NCBI GenBank assembly: GCA_026874595.1
Contig: CM049306.1
Span: 10,001,019-10,065,018 of the forward strand
Reading direction: 5' to 3'
Length of the DNA stretch: 64,000 nucleotides
From: Sipunculus nudus
Taxonomy: Eukaryota > Annelida > Sipuncula > Golfingiida > Sipunculidae
Shown: one piece after another, positions 39,777-49,125 of the stretch
Layout of the letters: each line of letters begins with the position of its first letter
Numbering within the stretch: the first letter of the stretch is position 1
Translations under genes and position numbers: made by a program
The notes under the pieces: model-generated
The model's input: only the letters and a program-made list of their open reading frames with translations
The model's database searches: none
What the model was told of the DNA's origin: nothing

Positions 39777-39876
39777 TGGTTATGTGGCATATGCAATAAG
39801 TATGAGGTTATGTGGCCATGCCATAATTATGGGGTTATTTTGCCATGCCATAAGTATTGGCATAGGTTGCCATGCC
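39777..39876. repeat. Short degenerate tandem repeat (about 28 bp, 3-4 units)
   Basis: Units follow GTTATGTGGCATATGCAATA, GTTATGTGGCCATGCCATAA and GTTATTTTGCCATGCCATAA, each with a short G-rich tail. They account for the open frame read across this segment. Confidence 0.7.
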
Positions 39877-40099
39877 TTACAGAATGATTAAATCAGTTTG
39901 TGCTAGTTAACTGTTTTTAGGCTTATGTATAAAGTGTTGTAGTTCTAAAGATGATTCTTTTTGAGTCATTGTGTATAATCATGAGGAAATTTATCAAAAT
40001 TTATCCAGCTAATACCATATGTCAGTCATACTCGGAAAAATCTGACCAATAGATGTCTCTCAGGTATTGTACCACAGACGTAAAATATCAAATGATAGA

Positions 40100-42965
40100 G
40101 TAAAAAACTAGATGACCAAAGGTCAAGTGCTTGCCAGAAATGACATGGAAACAGTCGAATGAATAAGCAATGACAAAAAGAGAAAAAAAGAGCCATATTT
40201 TTTTGTAAGTTTGGACCAATATTGACAAAGTTATGAAATGAATAAGAATTTGACATGTTTTGATGACCTTGATCATGACCTTTGACCTATATAATTAATA
40301 CACATACTGCTTTCATAAATCATTCTGATATACGATATGTTTAAATGCAAGACGTTATTCCTGCTAAATTGTGGCGAGTGGAATGCTAATTGAAGATAAC
40401 TTACAAACAGACAGACATACTGACAATGTTACACAAAGTAGAGACCAGATGACTTGACCAGGTTATGAAGAAGACCAAAAGGAAGAATATAAGCTACAGT
40501 TTATGTAATTTCAGTTCATATTTGGGTTTAATTTGAGAGATATGGCAAAAAATTTATATGTTGTGGAAGATCTAGTGCAGTGCCACCTATTGGCCATATC
40601 CCAAAAATGTATAACCCTTTTTGAGATGTTAGTGTGAGACATATAATGTGCCAGTTTCAAAAGGATCGCTGCAAAACTGTGGCCTGTAAATAGCTAATTG
40701 TAGGATGCCAGAACCAGCAAGCAGGGGACATGGAGGACTATTGACAAACAGACAGACATTATTTTATTATTTACTGACAAAATGACACAAAAGATTGAGA
40801 CCAGATGATCACACCAGGTTATGGAATAATCCCAGAGGAAGAAAAGAAGCAATGGTTTATGTAATTGAGGTATATAGAGATTTGGCCAAAAAATGATATG
40901 TTGTGGAGGATTAAGTGCAGCACCCCCTAGCGGACATATCCTGAAAATGAAAAAAAGCACTTCCGAGATATTAATGTAAGACATAATCTATACTAGTTTC
41001 CAAAGGATTCCTACAAAACAGTGGCCCGAAGATTCCTGTTGTAAGATGCAACAACCAGCAAGCAGGTGAAATTGAGGAATCCTGACAAACAGACAGATAT
41101 ACTGACAAAGTCACATATCTCAGATAACAGATGATGGACAAAAGTTGTGGGGATGATGAAGAGGAGTAAAATGAGCTATAGTGTATGTAGGCAAGTCTTA
41201 TAGTTTTGGAGATATGGTTAAAAAATGATATGTTGAAGTGTTTTGAGTGCAGTACCCCTAGCAATTATTTTCCGAAAATGAAAAGTTGTTTTGAGATATT
41301 AGTGTTAGACATAAGATGTACCCGATTCAAAAGGATTCCTGCAAAACTGTCGCCTCTAGGGTATCACTAAATGATATCTCGCATAGTCTCGTTTGACAAG
41401 ATATTGTGCTAGATATTGCGAGACTTGCACTTAAATATTGAAGTACTCATGGAATGCTACCTTATGAAAAAATTAGACCTCTCTAGCATTAAAACTAACA
41501 AAGTTTGAAAAATTAGTCCTTATTTTCGAATATCATTTTTCCCGTAAATTGCATTACCATGGATACAGCAGAATTGAGGCAGCCACACATTAGAAGAAAG
41601 GCCTGGGAATGACAAAGAAAATGAGCTACTGTTTTAGCGGCTATGATGATTCTAGATGAAGATCTAAAGAAAAAACATTTTAAGAAGTTTTGATGACCTT
41701 GACCATGACCTGTATTGACCAAAAACGAAAAGCAGCTAGGACTTTTGCTTGTTTATCAACTGTGTAAGTTTGAAAATGATTGCTGCAAAATTGTGGCCTG
41801 TAGAGAGGGCACAGACAGACAAACTAGATGACCAGAGGTCGAGCGGTTGCGGGCATTTGAAATGACAGACAGACGGACAGACAGAACATTGTGGGTTTTC
41901 TATCATTTGAATGACCTCAGGGCGTTTGCTGAGAAGTTGTGGCCTGTAGAATGACATATCAGACAAAACAACAAGCAAGCAGACAAAGCTGACAACAAAA
42001 GACAGACAGACAAACCAACATATCTGTGATAACAGATTACCAGACAAAAGTGCCAAAGGTAAGGAAGAGCAAAATGAGGGACAGTTTATGTAGGTAAGGT
42101 TTATAGTATTGGAGATATGGCCAAAACATGATATGTTGGGGAATTTAAAGTGCAGCATCCCCCAACCTGCCATATCCAGAAAATGAAAAATTTCTTTTGA
42201 CATATTAGTGTAATATATAAGACATACCAGTTTCAAAAGGATTCATGCAAAAATGTGGCCTGTAGAATGCTGTATTTGAGACGCAAGAACCAGCAAGCAG
42301 CAAATTTGAGGACAGATGACCAACGGATAGACACACTGACAAAGTGACACAAGATTGAGACCAGATGACTTAACCAGGTTATGGCGAAGACTCAGAGGAA
42401 GAAAATAAGCTATAGTTTATGTAATTGAGGTTTATAGTTTTGGAGATATGGCCAAAACATGATATGTTGGGGAGGCTTGCATCCAACACCCCCTAGCTGC
42501 CCCATTTGAAAATTGAAAAAAAAATTTTGAGATATAAGTGTAAGACTTACGATATGTCAGTTTAAAAAAGATTCCTGCTAACCTGGGGCTTCCAGGGCAA
42601 GATGAATGAAATCTCAAAATATCTCGTTTGATGAGATATTGTAAGATATATTGCGAGACTTGTAATATAATGGAATAGCAGAGATTGCATGCTACCTGAT
42701 ATAAAAAACTAGACCTCTCTAGCTTAAAAACTGACAAAGTTAGAAAAATAAGACTCCTAAATTTCAAATATTATGACTTATTCCCCAAAATGCGTAACCA
42801 TGGTCACAGCAAATTTGAGGCAGCTTCACCTTAAATGAAAGGCCTTGGAATGACGATTAAAATGAGCTACAGATGAAGTAGATACCAATAAAAGTATCCC
42901 AGGTATGAAGAAAAAAACATTTTGAGAAGTTTTGATGACCTTGACCTAATTACCCTAAAATTTAA
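40100..42965. repeat. Complex degenerate tandem array of dispersed-repeat units
   Basis: A block of about 2.9 kb built from diverged copies of the same modules. One module (AAACAGACAGACA, then GAGACCAGATGA, CCAGGTTATG, GAGGAAGAA and an AGTTTATGTA word) occurs near 40405, 40745 and 42325, with more distant copies near 41090 and 42000. A second (GATATGGCCAAAAMATGATAT, GTGCAGCACCCCCTAGC, then a CAAAAGGATTCCTGCAAAA word) recurs near 40540, 40875, 41210, 42115 and 42440. A third (ATCTCGTTTGA, GATATTG, GAGACTTG, TTAGACCTCTCTAGC) occurs near 41390 and 42610. TTTTGATGACCTTGA occurs near 40257, 41688 and 42929. It looks like repeated insertion or unequal duplication of an interspersed element; no reverse transcriptase frame is present. 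Confidence 0.7.
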
Positions 42966-42971
42966 TCATCT

Positions 42972-43628
42972 GGGCCCAGTTTCACTAAGAATGCATATGG
43001 CTTAAGTCAAATTTTACTGAAACACCTCCCAGGTCAGCTAACGTAAGCCTGCGAGATAAGTCAGTTTCACTAAACGCGATTTAGCTAAGTCGGTCTGAAC
43101 CTTGGAAATCCCCTTTTCAATGCCACCTATTGATGAAATAATGAATTAAAAAAACGTCCGAAATGGGGACGCAAACACTTCCGGAAGATAGTGACATGGA
43201 ATTTTAATTAACCCTGTGTTATTCCTGGGAACTTTTTAAATGAATAGTTTAAAAAACGGTCTGGACATTGTGGTATTGCTGTACTTGACTGTACACAACG
43301 AACAAAAACCCTCATGGTCTATTCTTTGGTTTATGGATACTTTTCGGGGAAACGGCACGTGGCGTGACATCATTGTCGCCTGTGACGTACCGTACCACGT
43401 TCGACAGATGGCCTTACGGTCACATGCAACGAGTGCAAGTGATATAATGTGCTATACACCCATAAAACACAGAGTTAAGCCTCCTCGGTGCAGGCTTAGC
43501 ATTACAGCCGCCAGATGACTTAAGTCACTAACATTATTTTTAATAAAACTGACTTAAAGCTCGACAAAAGTGACTTAAATCAAAAACGCAGAATAACAGG
43601 CTTAAGTCGGTTTAATGAAACTGGGTCC
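42972..43628. mobile_element. MITE with GGGCCCAGTTTCA inverted ends (657 bp)
   Basis: The left end is GGGCCCAGTTTCACTAA and the right end is the inverse, TTAATGAAACTGGGTCC. Both arms go on with TTAAGTC / GACTTAA words in inverted order (for example GGCTTAAGTCAAATTTTACT and CAGGCTTAAGTCGG), so the arms are themselves sub-repeated. The interior (about 43110-43510) is richer in CpG than the intron and contains a 92-codon open frame (43240-43518) with no recognisable motif. The ends resemble those of some PIF/Harbinger-type MITEs, but the target duplication is unclear. Confidence 0.65.
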
Positions 43629-43842
43629 TGGTAATTAAAAGTCCAAATGAGATTTTAAAGAACATAGGTGTAGTGGATGAATGTGGCATATGCTGGAGAC
43701 ATTTTCTACTTTTTCCCTTTATGAAGGATGTCAAGCATATGATTATGACACAAGTTTGCCGGTGTATGTAAACACCAAGGATATGGAGATTGTGCGTATA
43801 ACATGAAAAGGTCCTTATGTAACATTGGTCTTAATTTTTGCC

Positions 43843-43857
43843 GGGGGGGGGGGGGGG
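43843..43857. repeat. Poly-G tract (15 bases)
   Basis: A mononucleotide G run with no associated element recognised. Confidence 0.85.
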
Positions 43858-43996
43858 TAGTAACTGGTTCAGAATGTAACCAATATCATGGTTTACCACA
43901 AATTTACATTGAAACAGATCGACCAGTTCTATTTCTGTCAAGATCTGGACCTATCCAGCATTTTAAATATCTGAAGTATACATACATATATATATA

Positions 43997-46138
43997 TGTC
44001 AAGGCCCAGATTAGAATCTGACCCAATTTAAAACTGGGCCAGCCCAGATAAAAATTTTGATTTGGACCGGCCCAGTTGAAAATTATAATCTGGGCAAGAC
44101 CAGTTTTAAACTGGGCCAGCCCAGATTAAAATTTTGACCTGGGCCCCTCCAGATTACAATCCTGTGGTGAAGACTTAAGGATTTTAATCTGGTCTGGTCT
44201 GATTTTAAACTGGGCTGGCCCAGATTAGAATTTTGATCTTGGCTGGTTAATATTACAATCCTGTGGTGGACTGATTTAAACTGGGCTGGCCCAGATAAGA
44301 ATTTTGATCTGGGCTAGTCAATATTACAATCCTGTGGTGGACTGATTTTAAACTAGGCCTACCCAGATCAGAATCCTAATTTAATCTTAGGCTAGCTTGA
44401 TTTTTATCATCTTAATTCAGATAATACAGTAAACATTTATTCCAGATAAACCATTTTGAAGGGCACATAACATATGAACAAGATCATTTAAAATATTTAG
44501 TGAGGAAAAGGCTAATGAGCAAATGAAATGTGCTTCTTTGGTTTTATCTTTTCTTCAAGCATGCAAGTTCACATCAACTACAACTTAACCATATCAAAAT
44601 TTTCAACTTTACTGAGATAATTATCTGTTCTGAATATCAAAATAACATATGTTATATTAAATATATACATGCATAATTAAATACCAGCTTTACTCATTTA
44701 TAAATGAACAAAAGTAATTTTTCAGTCTTGATGCTCATATGGGTGAGCAGCTTGACATTGTGCGCTAACATGGGGCTAGGGAGAGGTTTGTGATACCATT
44801 ACTGTAACTTTCAATAGCAGAAAATCCACAGCTGAGAAAATGATATGATTGCTGTCATTTGGCAGTCTCAAAAATAGAGGTGAACATACGTGAAAATTGG
44901 ATTTAGAATTTTATTTCAGAGGGTGACAAACATGGTGGAGGTTTCACTTTGGAGTAACTAACTTTAAAAAAAGCTAATCTGCTAACTGATAACTAATCTA
45001 AATTGAAGATAGTTAAATGCTGCAATACAAATATTCTGTTACTTCAGTAGTTAAAATGCTGAGTTGGCGAATATTGTTCCCACTGTTCTATCAAAATACA
45101 TTGTGATCTTGTTAATAATTCACACAAATTAGCCAATATCAACCTAATTTATGTACACTAGATATATATTTTTCTGTTTGTTAAATTTCAGTCACCTAAT
45201 TTCAATGACTTAAGTTCAGGTATCTTAATAGATGTTTTAGGGCCTTCTTTCCTTAATACATAGTATGTTATAAATTCTAGTTCCAATGTTACAATATTTA
45301 GGGGGGGGGGGAGATTACAGTGGAAAAACCAACTTATTATAAATGATAAATAACTTTAAATAACAAATAAAATTTTGAATTTACAGGTCTTAGATCACAA
45401 GCTTAACATTGTGTATCACATATATAATTAATTATTGATTAAATTTGGTTTTAGTTTGTTTAATTATTGCACATGTTCTGCAAGCTATATTCGTAGTTTT
45501 TAGCTGTAAAATACCAGTGTGTAACATGATTATTTTATAATTATTCACGTAAGAGGTAAAATTACAAAATAAATTTGACAGGAGTCCAACCAATGATATT
45601 TTCATAAAAATATGAAATAAATTCATAAAATATTAATTATTATGGACTTACAATGTTTTACAAATTCTTTGTATTGATTAAAGGCCAGCTAGGAAATTAT
45701 AGTGTAATTGAAGCCAACCTAGAAGTAGATTAGGATTCTGATCTGGGCTGGCTGGTCAAGTTTAAAATCAGTCCACCACAGAATTGTAAACTTGACTGGC
45801 CCAGATCAAAATTTTAATCCAGGCTGGCCCAGTTTAAAATCAGTCCAGACCAGATTTAAATCATTAAGTCTTCACCAAAGGATTGTATTAAGTCTTCACC
45901 AAAGGATTGTAATCTGGACCAGCCAAGATCAAAATTTTAATCTGGTCTGGCCTAGTTTAAAACTGGTCTGGCCCAGACTAGAATTTTGCTCTGGGCAGGT
46001 CCAAATCAAAATTTTAATCTGGTCTGGCCCAGTTTAAAACTGGTCTGGCCCAGACTAGAATTTTGATCTGGGCCGGTCCAAATCAAAATTTTGATCTTGG
46101 CTGGCCCAATTGTGTAAATTGGGCCAGATTCTAATCTG

Positions 46139-46141
<3 letters not shown>
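43997..46141 (+). mobile_element. Large foldback element, family B (2,145 bp)
   Basis: The left end reads TGTCAAGGCCCAGATTAGAA. The right end carries the inverse CAGATTCTAATCTGGGC but lacks the last bases corresponding to CTTGACA, so it is slightly truncated where it meets a (TA)n tract. Arms of about 400 bp (43997-44400 and 45715-46141) are built from units such as TTTAAACTGGGCCAGCCCAG and ATCAAAATTTTGATCTGGGC, with the palindromic core GGGCCAGCCC or GGCTGGCC. The middle is single-copy AT-rich sequence without a coding frame. The left flank is (TA)n and the right flank (46142-46180) is a (TA)n tract shared with the next element. Confidence 0.82.

Positions 46142-46180
<39 letters not shown>
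46142..46180. repeat. (TA)n tract joining two foldback elements
   Basis: An AT tract of about 39 bp lying exactly between the right end of family B and the left end of family A copy 2. Confidence 0.97.
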
Positions 46181-46184
<4 letters not shown>

Positions 46185-48336
46185 AGAGACGAGATTGAAA
46201 TCCAGGCAGATTTTAAATTCGCCTAGACGAGATTGCAATTGTGATCTCGCCTAGGCGAGATTGCAATTGTGATCTTGGCTAGACAGATTTTAAACTCGCC
46301 TAGACGAGATCACAATCGCAATCTCGCCTAGGCGAGATTAAAATCCATCATGGAGCAGGCCAGGATTTTAATCTTGCCTAGGCGAGTTTAAAATCCGTCT
46401 GGTGTCATCCAGGCGAGTTTAAAATCTGTCTGATATTACTTAGGCGAGTTTAAAATCTGCCTAGGCGAGATTAAAATAGTGATCTGATCTAATTTCCTAA
46501 TATATTAAGCATTGTAATTGACATATGAAAGATGTTTTCAGTCGGATTTTTAATATTTTAACACTGAATGGTTATATATTGTTAAAAGGTAATATATTTA
46601 TTAATATTTACAGAATATTATAGTATTAATGTAATAATTAACCTTTTTTCAGTAATGTAATAATTATTCATGTGATAATTAACATTAATTTTGGAAACAG
46701 AATTATGAAATAGATATTTGATTACTATTTGAACCTTTGATGTGTTTAATGTGGTCTACAGCATCCTTATCATACCAATTATTTGCTAAACATTAATTAA
46801 TCTTTATTTTTTTTCTCCAGCTTTCTTAACAACCTTGGGATTGTAAATATCACTAATAATTTTTACAATAAAATAATTTGTAATTGTGTTTAAATATATG
46901 GCAATTAGAGAGTAACAAGAGGTATATTGAAGCACACTTATGAGATATTATGAAGAGCAAATCTGGGGGGAAAAGTCATCCACATGCATATTGAATCAAT
47001 CATAGATAGATGGATAGACAGATAGATAGATTAGTTTAGATAGCTATTACTTCACTATTTAATGAGTATATTACACATTAACATAAACAATCATCCTTTT
47101 TGATAATTCTTACAGGACAAACAGAACAAATTAGTTGGTTGATCTGTTATTCAACACTCAACAGTCAAAACATGTACACTTATGGTACAAAATATGCAGG
47201 GTATCAGTATTTATGATGGACTTTGATACACCATCCTTTTTTAGGTAATTAAACATCATATGAGAAAAGGTAAAAGTTGATACACAGATGTATGCAAGTG
47301 AATATTTCTTTGTCTTATTTAGTCTTTTCTTATAATGTATATAATATTCTTCTGATCTTTTTTTTTTAATGTTTTGTGAGGCATTTTGTGAAGCTTCAAT
47401 ATTTATGTAGACTATTTTACAAGATAACTGCCTTTTTTTGGACAGTATTATATCATATCAGAAAAAATATTATTTCTAGATTCATAGAGTAATAGATCAT
47501 TTATGCATGTGAACATGCATTGAATTATATTGATAAAAAAGAAATGAGCTATGTTCCTTTTGTCTTTTTAAAATACTACATTACTAATATTACTAATACC
47601 AGTTTCCCTTCAAATTAATATTGACAACAAAATTATTATGTAAATAATCAGCAGCAGCCCACATCATATATCATTTGAATATGCCATATACAATACCAAT
47701 GTAAGTTTCTTATTACATAGTTTAGATATAAAAATATAAAATAAAAAAATTAATGTTAATTATTACATAAATATTATAATATTCTGTAAATAATATTAAA
47801 TATATATTACTTGTGAACTTTACATAACCATATTAATAAAAAATATATAATATAAAATATTCCATTTCCAAAATTAATGTTAATTATTTAATTAATAATA
47901 TAATATTCTGTAAATATTAATAAATATATTACTTGTGAACTATACATAACCATTCAGTGTTAAAATATTGAAAATCTGACTGAAAACATCTTTCATAAGT
48001 CAATTACAATGCATAATTTATTGGGAAATTAGATCAGATCACTATTTTAATCTCGCCTAGGCAGATTTTAAACTCGCCCAAGTGATATCAGGCAGATTTT
48101 AAACTCGCCAGGATGACACCAGACAGATTTTAAACTCGCCTAAGCGAGATTAAAATCATGGCCTGCTCCATGATGGATTTTAATCTCGCCTAGGCGAGAT
48201 TGCGATTGTGATCTCGTCTAGGCGAGTTTAAAATCCGTCCAGCCGAGATCACAATTGCAATCTCGCCTAGGCGAGATCACAATCGCAATCTTGTCTAGGC
48301 GAATTTAAAATCCGCCTGGGTTTCAATCTCGTCTCT

Positions 48337-48340
<4 letters not shown>
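46181..48340 (-). mobile_element. Large foldback element, family A, copy 2 (2,160 bp), inverted relative to copy 1
   Basis: Ends are identical to copy 1 (TGTCAGAGACGAGATTG and its inverse). The asymmetric interior shows the orientation. The sequence next to the (TAGA)n tract (about 46990-47035) and the segment TTTGCTCTTCATAATATC of copy 1 appear here as reverse complements, as does the arm-to-centre junction. The copy is therefore reversed. It is bounded on both sides by (TA)n. A few tens of scattered differences and small indels separate the copies, suggesting independent insertions of a moderately young family. No coding frame. Confidence 0.87.

Positions 48341-48379
<39 letters not shown>
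48341..48379. repeat. (TA)n tract abutting the right end of family A copy 2
   Basis: An AT tract of about 39 bp, starting directly after the terminal TGACA. With 46142-46180 it brackets the element, as if the insertion split a single (TA)n microsatellite. Confidence 0.97.
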
Positions 48380-48383
<4 letters not shown>

Positions 48384-48966
48384 AGGGTTTGATTGCCATT
48401 CCAATATATATATATACGAGAATTATCCGTGATATTAACCCTTTTACCTGTGGTTCAAGAAAACATCTGAATATTGCAAAGTTTTTATATTTGCTAATTA
48501 AGATGAATATGGGTATTTTTGTTAAAAATATACACATGCATTTTTGTTTTCATTTTAAAACAGTTATTTGCAGGTGTAAATTATTTTACTTGAATAAACC
48601 TTCAGCATGCAAAGAATAAATAATTTGTCATGTTTTGTATCTAAAAATATGTAATAATAATTTTAAACTTGCTGCAAAAACATTGGATTAAATTATGGTT
48701 GCTGTCTATTGGGTCTCCTTGTAAAAAGTAATATTTATTGATATGTTATATAGGAGGGAATTGCAAAGTATGTCCTAAAAAATGTCCTAAGTTTACCAGC
48801 CCCTATTCTACAACACATAATTTATATACCATGATAATTGTATCACTTATTAGATTTTATTTCAGCATTATTGTTTTCTGTTTGGACATAATTGGTGCTG
48901 CCTTCATGTGGTTTGATTTCAAGTCTCATGAAAATTACATTGATGAAATGAAACTTCTTTTTACAG

Positions 48967-49125
48967 GACCCACGGTTCAACAAGGAAGTTGATCTGATGA
49001 CAGGTTACAGAACACGAAGTATTCTTTGTATGCCAATATTCAACTACAATGGTGATGTGATCGGTGTTGCTCAAATTATGAATAAGACAGATGGAGGGGA
49101 AGAATTCACAAAACAAGATGAAAAG
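48967..49125 (+). CDS. PDE11: Phosphodiesterase 11-like, coding exon 2 (core of GAF-A)
   Basis: A 159-bp exon (53 codons, residues 191-243) between a TTTTTACAG acceptor and a GTAGGG donor, in phase 0 at both ends. It starts [20 protein letters not shown], the highly conserved centre of phosphodiesterase GAF-A domains, followed by [16 protein letters not shown] and the end EFTKQDEK. The complete NK-Xn-F-X3-DE signature is present (N229, K230, F237, D241, E242). In GAF domains of PDE2, 5, 6, 10 and 11 this motif is associated with allosteric cyclic nucleotide binding, so GAF-A is predicted to be able to bind ligand. The exon is too short to stand out as an open frame and was found by family similarity. 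Confidence 0.95.

Larger units (their letters stand above)
8277..48966 (+). other. Intron 1 (40,690 bp), phase 0
   Basis: The donor is GTAGGT directly after the GAG codon of DAYE, and the acceptor is a T-rich tract ending TTTTTACAG before GAC of DPRF. Joining the two exons restores the uninterrupted GAF-A sequence KDAYE-DPRFN found throughout the family, which fixes the intron. No coding exon was recognised inside. The content is mostly mobile elements and tandem arrays, listed separately. The long gaps between them (8277-9206, 9581-11251, 13431-18115, 19066-23921, 24737-29497, 33449-36141, 37501-39776) show only ordinary AT-rich non-coding sequence. Alternative first exons could hide here but are not detectable from sequence alone. 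Confidence 0.93.

Noticed and set aside
41736-42236. 166-codon open frame on the minus strand
   Set aside because: It is read through the degenerate tandem array; the translation is repeated CVCL-rich sequence produced by GACAGACA-type words and shows no protein family features.
43240-43518. 92-codon open frame inside the GGGCCC-ended MITE
   Set aside because: No transposase, Myb-like or other motif is recognisable, so it is more likely chance in a CpG-richer element interior.
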